Shown here: one piece after another, positions 43,920-55,588 of the stretch
How positions within the stretch are numbered: position 1 is the stretch's first letter
Layout of the letters: the number at the start of each line of letters is the position of its first letter
DNA from: Favolaschia claudopus
Taxonomy: Eukaryota; Basidiomycota; Agaricomycetes; Agaricales; Mycenaceae
Assembly (NCBI GenBank): GCA_037176885.1
Contig: JAWWNJ010000198.1
Span: forward strand, 124,001 to 188,000
Direction: 5' to 3'
Length of the DNA stretch: 64,000 nucleotides
The notes under the pieces: generated by a model
What the model was told of the DNA's origin: nothing
Seen by the model: the letters and a program-made list of their open reading frames with translations, nothing else
Databases searched by the model: none
Made by a program: the position numbers and the translations under genes

Positions 43920-46900
43920 ATGTCTACTACCCCCAACACACTTTTATCTACTGCTAAGCTCGGCGAATACTTCGCCAAGCTGCCTTCGTGCAAGGCTGAC
44001 GGAACGAATTGGGTATTCTTCCGTGATCGCTTTACCTTTGCGATCGACGCGGCTGGTCTCGCTGACCACTTCGAGGATCCTGTGATTTCGAAGGAGCCCG
44101 TCACGCCAACGTTCGCAAATCCGCAGGCTCCTACTGCGGACGAGACGAAGGCGCACGACGCGTATTTAGCGCGCCGTCGGTTATGGAGATCCGAGCAAGC
44201 CGTGATCAAACAAGGCTTAGCGACCGTGATCCCAGACTCCCTTTTCCTGAAGGTGAAAGGTGAGAAGACCGCGAGTGTGATGTGGGACAAGGTGAAGAAT
44301 CACTTTGAGAAAAAGTCCCAGATGGTCACTGTGGATCTGCGCCGTAAGTTACAAGACGAACGATGCGCAGATGGAGGTGATATCAAGGCTCACCTTGATA
44401 AACTTGAGAAGATTAGACAAGATCTAGTCGCAATGGGTGCAGACCCTGGAGATAAGGAATTCGTCGCCATAGTTTTGGGTTCCCTTCCGAACAGTTGGGA
44501 AACTTACCTTAGTGCGCTTACCGGCGCATCAACCCTCCTCAACAAGGTGCTTGAACCGGACACTGTGCTTCAAGGCATCAGTGATGAGGCGGACCGTAAG
44601 TCGGCTCGCCCAAAGATTACAAGCGAAGAATCGGACGCCGCATTTTACCAGAATGACGGCAAGAAGTCAAGGAAGGGTGTGCAGTGTTACAACTGCAAGA
44701 GATTCGGCCACATTGCAAGAAATTGCAGGGCCAAGGGCGGCAAGAATAGAAGCCACGGCTCAAATTGGAAGAGCTCGGGCAGTGCGAACACGGCAAACGC
44801 ATCCGAGGCCGCGTGGTTCGCAGCGATATACGGTACCTGCGAGGAGGAATCTAACGCAGATGAAAGGTCAGAATATTTTGAGGACGAGAACGTGGAACTC
44901 ACAGACTTACCAGAACTTGAAGACGTCGAATCAAGCGACGATGAGGCTGAGATAGCCAAAGAACAAGATTTCTGTGATGTTGAAGATGTACCTGTACACA
45001 TAGCAATGTACGATATTAATATTGGACATAGGGAGGAACAATTACTTACCTCGAATGTACTCGTCGCGGCGGCTGCGATGCAGAAGCCGCAATTGGACCT
45101 TGTGATATATGATTCGGGTGCAACACAGCATATGACACCTCACCGTGAATGTCTTATGAATTACCGGGCTATTGAGCCACGGGGGATTATTGTGGCGGAT
45201 AATAAACGTCTTGAAGCTACCGCAAAGGGGGACATGTATATCGATGTTCCTGATGGCCGCAATAAATCAACGAGAATCCTTGTAAAGGATGTTTTGCACG
45301 CACCGAATTTAGGGATTACCTTACTCTCAGTTTCCCGGATGGTCGACGCCGGGTACAGGCTGCATTTCCGTCAGAAAGGATGTCGAATTTACGACAAGAA
45401 AGATCGTCGCATTGGAACAATCCCACTCACCGAAGGATTGTATAGTAGCTACTTGATAGTTGCGCGAGAAGAACGCGCCAATATGGCAGACGATGGGCCG
45501 CTTGTAACCACAGCAGATGAGCTTCATAAGCTGTTGGGACACTTGCCAGTCGAAGCGGCTAGAAAACTGGTTAAAAATCAGTTGGTAGACGGAATAGAAC
45601 TCGACGATGCTGTGCAAGCATCCGATGAAGAATGCAAATCTTGCCAACATGGCAGGATGACAAGGAAGCCAATTTCGAAGGCTCCACAGCGCGAGGCAAG
45701 TGGAAAGGTCGGTGATGAGGTCCATAGTGATGTATGGGGACCCGCACCAATTGAAACACCTCATCATAAGAGATATTATGTGTCGTTTACCGACGAAGCT
45801 TCGCGATACACCGTAGTCATGCTTTTGAGATCAAAGGACGAGACCTTTGAAGCGTTTCGAGCTCTTGTAGCACGCTGGGAACGAAAACACGGTGTCAAAA
45901 TCAAGATATTGCATTCTGATCGAGGTGGAGAGTACAAGAGCGAGGAATTCGACAAATTTCTCGCGGAGAACGGCATTGAACGGAAATTGACCGTACACGA
46001 CACCCCGGAGCATAACGGAGTCGCTGAAAGACTCAATCGGACGTTGCTTGAGAAAGTGCGTGCTATGCTGCACGCAGCAAATCTCCCGGATAACCTGTGG
46101 GGAGAGGCATTGAAGCACGCGGTATGGCTGAAGAACAGGACCTCCACGCGCGCGCTAGGTGGAAGAACACCATATGAGGCATTCCACGGCGAGAAACCAG
46201 ATCTTCGACATCTCCATGAATGGGGATGCAGGATCGTGATCCATGACGCTAGCGGAAGCAAGCTGAATGGACGTGCGCGCGATGCGAGATGGCTGGGATT
46301 TGACCAAGAAACTATTGATGGTCACCGAGTATATTACTCGGATAATCGTAGCATCCGCATTGAACGGAGTATAAAATTTGACTCACAGAAGCGGAAGAGC
46401 GAAGGAGAGCTCTACAGAGTGCTGAATGAGGGGGAGAATAAGGATGTTAGCGCTGGAAACGCGCCGAACATTCAGCACGCACCTGAAATTATCCCGCTTC
46501 CCGAATCTCCGCTCACGACTGCTCCTAGCACTCCCGTTCGAATTCCAACGCCAGAGTCAGCAGAGCCAGTAGCTCCGCGTGATATTTCAAGCAAGATTGA
46601 CGCCCGAAACATACTTGAAGGTGGGAGAACTCGTCGTTCTGCCCACGTCGCACATGCCGAAGGAATGGGGACTAGAAGTCACCCAGCGGACTTGGAGTTC
46701 GCGTATGCCGGTGTTGCAGATATGTCGGATGCGCCGACGGTGGAAGAGGCAATGAAGAGGGACGATTGGCCGCTATTCAAGCAGGCCATGGATGTCGAGA
46801 TGGAAGCAATGAGAAGAACGGGCACATTTGGTGACAGCCTTGTGACGCGGCCTGATGGCCGCAATGTCGTCGGATCAAAATGGGCACTACGCATCAAGCG

Positions 46901-48305
46901 GAAGGCCAACGGCGAGATAGACAAGTACAAGGCAAGACTTGTCGCGAAAGGCTTCACTCAAGTTCAAGGGGTTGATTATTTCGAGACGTTTTCACCCACC
47001 GCAAAGTTGTCTTCCTTACGGACAATCTTGTGCATTGCCGCTCGATACAATTGGGAGATCAAAGTTTTTGATTATTCGGCTGCTTTTCTCAATGGCGAAT
47101 TTTCCGAGGATGAGGAAATATATATGGAACAAGCACCTCATTATACTAACGGAAATCCCAAGCAAGTCATCAAACTTGCAAGAACAATTTACGGACTCAA
47201 ACAGTCGAGCCGTAAATGGTACGAGAAGTTAACTGACGAGCTTGCAAAGCTCGGAATTTATCCTCTTCTAACAGACCATGCCGTTTATCGCGTTGTACGT
47301 GGCGAGAAGTTTGCCATTATGGCAATCCACATCGATGATAGCACAGTAACTGGAAACTCACCTGAGTTGATTGAGGTGATCCAAGAGGAAATAGCTCGTG
47401 TGTTCAAGATCACAAAGCTAGGTGACATTAGTTGGTTACTTGGAATGGAAGTCAAGCGAGACAGAGTTAAACGTACCCTGTTGTTATCGCAGACAACCTA
47501 TGTTGACTCCCTACTCCGAAAATTCAACATGGACAACTGTAAACCAATTTCCGCACCTCTTGATCCCAACGCGCAGTTGACGCGCGACCAATGCCCGAAG
47601 ACGCCCCAGGAGGCATTGGAGATGAACAACATACCTTATCGAGAGCTGATAGGCGGACTAGTATGGCTAGCGACGGCGACACGACCGGACTTGGCATTCG
47701 CAGTTTGCGTATTGTCGAGATTTCTTGACAATCCGGGACAAGCACATTGGAACGCGGCTAAACGAGTTCTTCAGTATCTGAAAGGAACTCGTACGCATGC
47801 GCTGACCTATGGCGCATTTGACACGAAAATTGGCTTGCAGATTTATGCCGATGCTGACGGCATGTCATTAGAAAATCGCAAGGCCGTGTCAGGTTATGTT
47901 CTTGTTATGAACGGCGCCGCGGTTTCCTGGGCTTCGAAGCAGCAGGAAATTATCTCCCTCTCTACAACAGAGGCAGAATATATTGTGCTTACCTTTACGG
48001 CTAAGGAGGTAATCTGGTTCCGCGCGTTCATCGCGGAATTATTCGGTTCAATCGATTTCCCCTCGACTATCTATAATGATAATCAGTCGGCAATAGCTCT
48101 CGCACACGCAGAGCTTGGACAGTTCCACGCACGGACGAAACACATTGATATTAGATATCATTTCATCCGTTCAAAAATTGAAGACGGAACTCTTGAAGTA
48201 ATTTATTGCCCGACAAATGAGATGTTAGCCGATGTATTCACCAAGGCTCTCGCACCTTTCAAACTCAAACCATTGATTGGTGCGATGGGACTGATTTCGG
48301 CTTGA
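43920..48305 (+). CDS. Copia gag-pol polyprotein (1461 aa)
   Basis: A single ORF carries all domains in copia order. A gag region is followed by a CCHC zinc knuckle ([14 protein letters not shown], ~255). The aspartic protease has DSGATQHM (~398). The integrase has a His/Cys region (HKLLGHLP ~535, CKSCQHG) and a DDE core with D in HSDVWGP (~603), D in LHSDRGGEY (~665) and E in [10 protein letters not shown] (~702). The reverse transcriptase has [20 protein letters not shown] (~985), [12 protein letters not shown] and the catalytic IHIDD (~1137; usually YVDD). The RNase H has ADADGMS (~1310) and STTEAEY (~1349). Gag and pol share one frame without a visible frameshift. No stop or damaged catalytic motif was found. 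It needs no splicing and starts 69 bp after the LTR. Confidence 0.96.
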   Translation: MSTTPNTLLSTAKLGEYFAKLPSCKADGTNWVFFRDRFTFAIDAAGLADHFEDPVISKEPVTPTFANPQAPTADETKAHDAYLARRRLWRSEQAVIKQGLATVIPDSLFLKVKGEKTASVMWDKVKNHFEKKSQMVTVDLRRKLQDERCADGGDIKAHLDKLEKIRQDLVAMGADPGDKEFVAIVLGSLPNSWETYLSALTGASTLLNKVLEPDTVLQGISDEADRKSARPKITSEESDAAFYQNDGKKSRKGVQCYNCKRFGHIARNCRAKGGKNRSHGSNWKSSGSANTANASEAAWFAAIYGTCEEESNADERSEYFEDENVELTDLPELEDVESSDDEAEIAKEQDFCDVEDVPVHIAMYDINIGHREEQLLTSNVLVAAAAMQKPQLDLVIYDSGATQHMTPHRECLMNYRAIEPRGIIVADNKRLEATAKGDMYIDVPDGRNKSTRILVKDVLHAPNLGITLLSVSRMVDAGYRLHFRQKGCRIYDKKDRRIGTIPLTEGLYSSYLIVAREERANMADDGPLVTTADELHKLLGHLPVEAARKLVKNQLVDGIELDDAVQASDEECKSCQHGRMTRKPISKAPQREASGKVGDEVHSDVWGPAPIETPHHKRYYVSFTDEASRYTVVMLLRSKDETFEAFRALVARWERKHGVKIKILHSDRGGEYKSEEFDKFLAENGIERKLTVHDTPEHNGVAERLNRTLLEKVRAMLHAANLPDNLWGEALKHAVWLKNRTSTRALGGRTPYEAFHGEKPDLRHLHEWGCRIVIHDASGSKLNGRARDARWLGFDQETIDGHRVYYSDNRSIRIERSIKFDSQKRKSEGELYRVLNEGENKDVSAGNAPNIQHAPEIIPLPESPLTTAPSTPVRIPTPESAEPVAPRDISSKIDARNILEGGRTRRSAHVAHAEGMGTRSHPADLEFAYAGVADMSDAPTVEEAMKRDDWPLFKQAMDVEMEAMRRTGTFGDSLVTRPDGRNVVGSKWALRIKRKANGEIDKYKARLVAKGFTQVQGVDYFETFSPTAKLSSLRTILCIAARYNWEIKVFDYSAAFLNGEFSEDEEIYMEQAPHYTNGNPKQVIKLARTIYGLKQSSRKWYEKLTDELAKLGIYPLLTDHAVYRVVRGEKFAIMAIHIDDSTVTGNSPELIEVIQEEIARVFKITKLGDISWLLGMEVKRDRVKRTLLLSQTTYVDSLLRKFNMDNCKPISAPLDPNAQLTRDQCPKTPQEALEMNNIPYRELIGGLVWLATATRPDLAFAVCVLSRFLDNPGQAHWNAAKRVLQYLKGTRTHALTYGAFDTKIGLQIYADADGMSLENRKAVSGYVLVMNGAAVSWASKQQEIISLSTTEAEYIVLTFTAKEVIWFRAFIAELFGSIDFPSTIYNDNQSAIALAHAELGQFHARTKHIDIRYHFIRSKIEDGTLEVIYCPTNEMLADVFTKALAPFKLKPLIGAMGLISA

Positions 48306-48312
48306 GGGGGAG
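48304..48312 (+). promoter_or_regulatory. Polypurine tract
   Basis: GAGGGGGAG immediately before the 3' LTR, overlapping the polyprotein stop; it would prime plus-strand synthesis. Confidence 0.85.
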
Positions 48313-48583
48313 TGTTGCGAGTTCAACCGTAGTTGAACCGCAGCAAGCCGAATGAGCTTGGCGGTCTGCGGCAAAGCTCGCACCCGCCCACGCCGTAGTG
48401 CGCAGAGTCGCGCAGTGACTCTGCCGTAGTTATCCGCAGTGTGTATACGGACCCGTAGTTAGTTTGCCTTGTATAGTAGGATTAGTTATGACTCACCTTC
48501 GTAGTATAAATACTCTGTAGTAAATAATGGAACCTTACCATTTGGTTTCCCAATCTCTCATATTCGTTCTTAAGCTGCTAAAA
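48313..48583 (+). repeat. 3' LTR of copia element (271 bp)
   Basis: Same length and, by eye, same sequence as the 5' LTR. It is followed by the GTATC target duplication at 48584-48588. Confidence 0.93.
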
Positions 48584-48588
48584 GTATC

Positions 48589-49948
48589 GGCCGTGAACGG
48601 CCATGGGGGAACAGTTGTGAAGGATGATTGTCATGAGGGCGGGAGAGGTTCAGAGCAGCCGGAAAGCATGGATGATGGGAGCGGATGGCGGGAGCAGACG
48701 GTGTGGCACAAATATTGGAGGGAAGCATGCGGCACAGTCGAAAGAGCGTCGATGTCATTCGACGAGGAATCTTGGCACCACACATCACGCGTGAGATTTG
48801 AAAGCTATGACTCGGAGGCTAGCATATACAATGTTGTGCGAGCAATAGAGTCGGGGAGAAGTGATAGAAATGAAACCTAGTGTGAGGAAATCTAGGGAAG
48901 ACAAGAAATAACAAAAATCCAGATTAACCAGTCGCGAGCCCGACTCGGATATCGCGATCGATCCAGTAGAAACGGTCGAAAATAAACAGAGTGTTGCCAC
49001 AAGTGACATATAGATCATAGATGTCTTGAATGCTTGTAGAACTCTACGAGGAAGACGTGCTGTCGACGCCGACGATGGTGGTGGTCAAGAGCAAGAAGAG
49101 TCACTGATGTGACGGCGGGTCACGTCGCCGGCAGTGCCGGTTTGACGTCACTCGCATCGAAACCGCGCTTGGGAATTCCGAGGACGAGGAAGGACGCTGG
49201 GACTTGTTGTGGCAAATGGGAGTTGACAAAATTTGCAACATGAGCTATGCAGATGCATTTGTTACGCTCCGGTGCAAGGTTCCTGCAAATTTGACGCCAA
49301 GCAGGCAAAAACTCGTCGACCGGCGCCTAATGGGCGCTAAATGTGTCTGTCCAGATAAATATCTTCGAAAATAAAATTCGTTTGCCCGTTCTTCCTGTAG
49401 TCTGAGAATTGAGATTGAACATACGGTGTCGATATCTGAGAGCGGGCAATACTGTAAAGAATTTATTGAAGCATCAAGATTCGCAATTGATTGAGCCTGA
49501 GTGAAGATGGAGTTCAACCTGCTCGGACTGCTTGGTACCACTCGGAATCGTCGGACCGCCTAGTCTGGAGCATTCCAGACTGATAGAGGGGCTGCCGGAG
49601 TATCTTTGCCGAAGCTGCCGCCACCTCGCATTCAAAATCAACGTCGATCCGAGTGATTGTGCTGCGGCATAGCTCGGCACGACCATGTTGGTGTTTTGTT
49701 GATTTCGCGTCAAGCAAGTTGCTGTCAGTTGTGTGGCTTGAGGACCGTTATTGGTGGCGTCGTTGGCTACTTGTAACACACTGGGTTCTCCCTTTCAAAA
49801 AATCTCCGCTGTCTTTGACCCAATCAAATGCGGTATCTGTTTGCAGTCTGTTCAAGTTCAATGTTATAATTAAGTAACCAAGGATCGAGTGCTACTGCCG
49901 ACAATGAGCCTCGCTACACACAATCGTAGCACCGAGTATACATACTTC
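48589..49948. other. Intergenic, no supported gene
   Basis: Only short ORFs without motifs were found. The last part (49850-49948) is the 3' flank of family B copy 3 and matches the interrupted flank at 16510/20037. Confidence 0.35.
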
Positions 49949-50843
49949 CTACACCCTGAATTTACAAAAAAAAAAAACGATGTAAGCGCCGATGCCTGCA
50001 TGACTACAGGATACTCACATCGAGCCATTAATAGACGTGATTCATGCCGGTGAACTTTCCCCGACACGTCTGCGAACGCATCCTGTGGAAAATTCTCTTT
50101 CTAAATTTCATCTCATACAAGCAACGACTTACCCGAGATATTATTTGTCGCAATCGCTTCCACCTCCCTCACCCCCTGTAAAATCAGCCGTCCGCGTTCG
50201 TTCATGCTCAGTATCTAGAAGATAATTTCCCATCAGCTAGGGGAGGAATGGATCTGCCAAGGTGCACACCCGAATGCTTTTTTCAATCTCCTTCACTTCA
50301 TGGGCACACTTGTTGATTCGCTGGGTGAGCTGCCGCATTTCCTGGGCATATTCTATGATAGATGTCGGTATTTGTCGCAGCGCTTCGAATACCTTTGTCT
50401 TGCTCTTCAAAGTATCCGGAATTCGTGCTAGGATCGGGAGAAATGCGGTGGGGTTGAGCATTCTGTGCACCATATATTCCGCCTCGATATTGGCGGCCGC
50501 TAATTTTGCCCTGTATAAGGATGGGATGGCTGAATTTTCTGTAAATCCAAGACGTTACTTGTGGGACGCACCTGAACAGCCGCACTTTCAGATCCACCAC
50601 ATCCCCATGCCAGTGCATTAAACAAGATTCTTCTGCCTGGAGCAACAGGTCTTCAATTTTGCTGATCGCGTTTTCGAGCCTGGAGAACTGGGACGATGGG
50701 CGGTGACGATTGATGGCATGCGCAACCAAAATGATTGAAATTAGTGCGATGAACAAGTTCGTGCGCCCCGACACTAGGACAAGTCCGGCGCCAATTATCG
50801 TGGTGAAAACGGCACTGTAGGTACTTTGCAGAAAGTCCTGCAT
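49949..50843 (-). CDS. Family B copy 3: membrane and coiled-coil protein
   Basis: It has the same exon plan as copy 1. The start MQDFLQSTYSAVFTTIIGAG is at 50843 (an in-frame Met at 50861 is not conserved). Exon 1 ends at a GTGCGT donor near 50571. Exon 2 carries NIEAEYMVHRM and HEVKEIEKSIR, and the last exon encodes only Met (split codon), Val and TAG (49951-49949). Hydrophobic N-terminal segments and HAINRHRPSSQFSRLENAI are conserved. The uninterrupted 3' flank is the empty-site reference for the 16.5-kb insertion. Function is unknown. Confidence 0.78.
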
Positions 50844-50879
50844 GGTGGAGGAGGAGAACATAGCTACTTCTTGCGTGCG

Positions 50880-51670
50880 CGAGGAGCTGTTTTATGCTCT
50901 GAGTACCACCTAGTTTCGGTAATGCTTCGCGCCAACAAAAAGAAGCTGCTGTCGACGGTGGGAGGATGGGAGGACGCTTCGTCCGCTTCGAATTATGATT
51001 TCCCACAACCTGAGGCGCGCAATCATAAGATTCATAATGGTACTTACACTACTTACTGCCAAATGTGATTTCGTGGGCCAGCCATGGCCACAGCCACCAG
51101 AAGTCCGCAGCGCTATTTCTCCGCGTTCGTCGATGGGAAACGGTCCGCTCAATCCTCGTCTCTTCTCAGCCTGTCTCAAATCAGACAGGGAAGATAGTTG
51201 TTTACCGAGACTTCGGATCACTTGAAACAAACGGGCCTGGGAGAGATTAATCGAACACAGTGATCGTCGAGAAATAAACTGAACTTGTCACTTTGTGTGT
51301 TGTGAGGAGGTTGGTATTATTGTACATGAGTATAGGTCGCGCGAGGTTCGAGGTTGTTTAAATTGATTCAGCCCGAGAGAGACAGACACCAGTATTCGGC
51401 ATGCAGAAAGTTGACCTGCTAGTGCTGACCCGCATTTGCCCTTGTACTCGAGACAAACGATTCCTGACACTATATAATTTTATCTTGAAGTGACCAATAT
51501 AAGTATGTCAATTATGCTGCCCTATTCTTGACAGCGGCGACGCCAGTACCGAAGGGTCGCTAATTCATGTCAGCGATTTTACGCTCCAAGTACCGCCCAC
51601 TAACAAAAAGAAGCTGCTGTCGCTTGGTCCGCTTCGATTTTTCCCACAACGTGAAAACAGGTGAGAACGG
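50880..51670. other. Family B upstream flank and unassigned sequence
   Basis: The upstream region of copy 3 (AACAAAAAGAAGCTGCTGTCG near 50935) recurs at 51602-51622 ahead of the next fragment, so upstream DNA was duplicated along with the gene. Otherwise no coding signal. Confidence 0.4.
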
Positions 51671-51800
51671 TACACTACTTACTGCCAACTAATGTGAGAT
51701 ATTCGTGGGCTGTACAACTCTGTACAGCCGTTAAAGAGCCGAATCTGTCGGGAGTAGTACTCTGAAGGAAGTCGTGCATGAAGAAGGGGAGGAAGGGGAG
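51671..51800 (-). pseudogene. Family B 5' fragment
   Basis: On the minus strand an ATG near 51781 gives MHDFLQSTTPDRFGSL: the conserved first seven residues followed by unrelated sequence and an early stop. The duplicated upstream flank is attached. This is a truncated start of the gene. Confidence 0.6.
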
Positions 51801-52103
51801 AGCTACGCCTCAAAACTTGCCAGATGCAGTAGCCAGCTGTAGCGTGCGTGCGGCTGTGCTGCAACAGTCCCCTATCCGTTCCAAATCTGGAAGTTTTATG
51901 TAGTACTAAAAAGAAGCAATTCTCAACAGTGTGGATTTTTTCCAGGGCCGGGAACTTGCTAGGTGGGCGCTCAGCCTTGACGAGCGCGCGAGTGACAAGA
52001 TATTCACGTTTGAGAAGACTCAGTGACAGCCATTTCTTGCAAGGGTAGAAGGGGATCCAAAGATAAGAAAAACTGACAATTGAGTACCTTTATTTTTTTT
52101 TCC
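51801..52103. other. Spacer ahead of truncated family A copy
   Basis: No gene is supported. A T-rich run (52090-52102) lies at the breakpoint where family A homology begins. Confidence 0.3.
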
Positions 52104-55009
52104 TGGGCCTCGCTGACCCCTCCCACCTCGGTTCTTCCAAGTACACTTCCCCGCCAAGGACGAGGACTCAAATCAAGACTCAAAGCCGAACGCAGGAGAA
52201 GTCATCACCCTCCCCACACCCTACCGCCTCCCCCTCCTATGGACCGCCAAATACCTCTGGACCTCCCTCCACCTCGTACTCACCGCCGACCCCGCCATTC
52301 GCGAGCGGGAGTGGAGGGAGACGAGGTTTGAGATGTTGCATTTGGCGAGGTTGATAGCCGTTCTCCTCTCTCGTTCTCCCATAGAGCATCAAGCGTTGAG
52401 CTCGGAGTGGAGATGTCCTCCGTTTGATAGGGCTTTGAGACGATTCTGGCACCACTGGCTTATAAGCAGGGATGAGTTTGTGAGGGATTTTTGGCGCGAG
52501 TTTGGGGAGGAGGAGTTTGAGGGTGGGGATGTGCTTGGGTTAGGTGAGTTAATGTCTTTCTTCCCTCCTTCCTCCCCCTGCCCCTTTTTGCTTCTTTCTT
52601 CGTTTCTTATAAACTCCGCTCGCTCGCCGCTCACTACGCTCGCCCAGCCTGGCCCCGCTGGGTCCTCAAAGGCCACAAAGGCTTCCTCCTCAACAAGGCC
52701 GAGGTCGCGAATGGAATTGCCGTGGAGGGGTTCTTGAGGGGGTTTCGGATTTGGGGTGATGAAGATGGAGATGGGGAGAGGGGGGAGTTTGGGTTTGGAT
52801 ATCCCGACGCCGAGAAGGAGGGTGACGAGGTACGATGCCAGTTATCATCCTTATTTGAGAATCTTTCTTCACCCACCCATTCGTGCCCGAGTTGTCTGGC
52901 TTTTTCTTTTGTTTTCACTTCGCACATCCGCACCTGGATATCCTCCAAATTCTTTCCGGCCATTACCTTCGCGCATTCTCGTTCATCGTTTTCTGCTCTT
53001 GTTCTCTCGTTTGAATTCCACTTCCCTTCTCCTGCGTCTACCTAATAGACTACGCTTCTGACACAATTTTCATCTAGGCTAAACAACCACCGGAATCTTC
53101 CGAATCGCTGAGCAAGAGTAACGAGAATGATGTTGAAGGACGAGGAGATGGAGAGGAGGATGGGTCGAAAGCGAAGTCCAAGGTGCGTGTGCTTTATGTG
53201 ATTTCTCCTTGTTTCGTTATTCTGCCGTGCTTTCTTTCGTTCGTATTGATTTAATTGTTCATTCCTTCCCTGGTCCCTTCCGTTATTATCGCCTCATTTT
53301 GATTACTGGAATCTTTTCAACTCTTTGGCGTTCTCGACCATTCTTCCAGGCACCGTTATCAGAATATCTTTCATCGCCGCCTTGTTTCGTATATATTTCG
53401 TTTTGTTTCGTTTCCTTTAAAACTACATATATACTTCCGCTTCTCTCTCGTCTTCGTTCGTCATTTTTGCTGATGCTTCATCTGTAAAAGAAAATCGTCA
53501 AGAAACCCAACCTCGCTCTGAGTTCTCAATCCCAGGACGACTCGGACCAACAGCGCAATGCAACGACGAGGAAATCTTCGCCTGAGACGTTGGTGAGTCT
53601 TTGTTCTTCGATATCTCCTTGGCGTCTTTCCTTCTTTTCACTCAATCGAGTTGTGGTTTTCATTGTACTCACTCATTCCTCAGGGATCGTCGTTGAAAGA
53701 TGCGGTGGAAGCAAACGCCGATTCAATGCTCATCGACTCCACTGTACCTCGATCTCGAAATTCATCAAGCGAAGAGGTACGCATCAGCGTCCTTCGTTCA
53801 TCCATCTCGTTCAACCAACTCATTTTCATTCGTCAGATGGCGCCTATCCCTCGATCTACCACCACTCCGCGCCCTTCAACCAGGCAGGAAGTCTATATCG
53901 AGGTCCCACCCCTCGCTGCTGACGATCCGAGAAGGAATATCGGTCGTCGGGCGATGAGGGCTGCGTTGAGCTCGACGGCGATGGGGAGTGTGAGGCCGGG
54001 GACGGGCAGAATGGTCGGATTCGTTGGGGGTGATGATGGTGAAGAGAAGGCGGAAGATGGGGATGACGGGGATGAAAACGCGGAGAAGGACGATGTGGAT
54101 GAAAACCCGGTGGAGGAAGATGGAGATGTGAGTATGGCAGCAGGCGACGAGGAAGAAGAACAGATTGCCAGGAGAAAAGAGGAGAACGATGAATCGGAAT
54201 TGGACCTCGACTCCGATTTGGAGTTGGGGTATCCGGATGAAGTCGAGTCGACGCCTTCTACCGCTCTTCCGCCGAACGAGCGCGAGAAGGAGGATCCGAA
54301 TGACGAGGACAAGGATGATAGCGAGCCTTCGCTCTCGCGCTCAATCTCGCCTGTTCTCCCGCCACTGTCGAGCGCGCGGTTCCCTCCACCCGCTCCCACT
54401 CCAGCTACTCCTCCCGCATCCGATTCCACCACCAACCCAGCCACACAACCCCCACCCCACCTCACCCCAACCTCTTCTCCTCCTCCGCATCCCCCACCAG
54501 CAAATCCCACCCAAGACGCCCTAACCCACTTCCTCCACTCTTTAAGCGCGCTCACCACCGAGCTGCACGCCCTGCGCGCAGAGGTCGCGGACCTACGAAG
54601 GTCGCGGGATCTGACGACGCCGGTGGTGCTGCAGTTGGAGGAGAGGGTGAGGAGGGTGGAGGGAAGGTTGTCTGCGTCGGCGGTGGGGAATTTGAGTTCT
54701 ATTTCTTCTGTGAATGCGCCGAGAGGGGATGGGTTGGGTGATGCAGGTGGGGAAGGGGAATCGACTAACGCGTGGTCCCATCCGCTGGCGCATTTAGTTT
54801 CGTTCGCAGGTGATGACGCGATGGATGTGGATGTCTTGCCTGGCCCGCAGACGGTTGTCGGGGAGGGGAAGTCTAGTAAGAAGAGGAAGGCTGCGGGCGG
54901 TGGGAGTGCCAGTGCGAATGGGGGGAAGAAGCGGAATATGACGACTCCGGGTGACGCTGCTGTGGAAGCGGGTTCGGTTTCGAGGGCTAGGAAGGTGGGG
55001 AGGCGCTAA
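52104..55009 (+). pseudogene. Family A copy 2: 5'-truncated paralogue with otherwise open exons
   Basis: Homology to copy 1 starts inside exon 1 at PRFFQVHFP and continues through LPTPYRLPLLWTAKYLW. Exons are 52104-52543, 52648-52829, 53078-53182, 53491-53592, 53684-53776 and 53837-55009, at the same junctions as copy 1. The first ~115 residues, including the conserved HPAELPYIRSPSGKLGTWDD segment, and the start codon are missing. A TGA lies in frame near the breakpoint (52113). Downstream exons have no stops, and the acidic region, coiled coil and basic tail are well conserved. An N-terminally shortened protein from an internal or new start is possible, so it may not be fully dead. Confidence 0.75.
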
Positions 55010-55588
55010 ACCGCGTCGACTGGCGAATTGATGGATGGATTTAGGGATTAATATTCAAAGTATGTGGTTTTTGAGCTCTATGGTTTCGCGGAGCGCTGAT
55101 GCGGTGTGGTAGTGAATTTATCTGATGCTGAATTATCTGGCTTGAACCTCCATGTCACATGTCACTCTGATACTAATACGGCGTGGTCATCGAAGACTTC
55201 GCCGCAAATTATCTGCGTACTTTTGCTTAAGAATTGGAACCATTTTGCGCAGTTACTCGGGTGGCATTATTTCCCTCTTTTTTGTTTGTGTGTGTACTTA
55301 TCGCGTTCCTTTCTCAGGTGGGCTCGTTTTCCTTTCATTTCTAACAGTCTTTATTTATTGACGCCTCTTCACCTTGTTTGCATCGCTGACACGCACCGTC
55401 AGACCATCCACTCACGTTTATCTTCTATCCCAACACGGATGGCCTGCCTACACGAGGAGAAGTGTTCCGCAGATTTCAGTGAGTGAGGACCGGACCGGAC
55501 CGTGGGACGTGGAACAATGGCCGCGTCTTGTCACGTCAAGTGACCGTTCCAGTCACATCGTCCCATCTCTCTTCCAACCTCCATCACC
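55010..55588. other. Intergenic: family A 3' flank and F-box gene upstream region
   Basis: The first ~90 bp match the 3' flank of family A copy 1. The rest has only short ORFs and presumably contains the promoter of the F-box-like gene at 55589. Confidence 0.4.

Larger units (their letters stand above)
43581..48583 (+). mobile_element. Full-length Ty1/copia LTR retrotransposon (5.0 kb)
   Basis: The element is complete: 271-bp LTRs, a primer-binding site, one uninterrupted gag-pol ORF, a polypurine tract (GAGGGGGAG at 48304-48312) and a GTATC target duplication. LTRs with no difference seen by eye and an open reading frame imply a recent, possibly still active insertion. It lies just downstream of the terpene-synthase fragment. 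Confidence 0.95.

Noticed and set aside
53893..54558. 221-codon minus-strand Ser/Gly-rich ORF
   Set aside because: Shadow of family A copy 2 exon 6.
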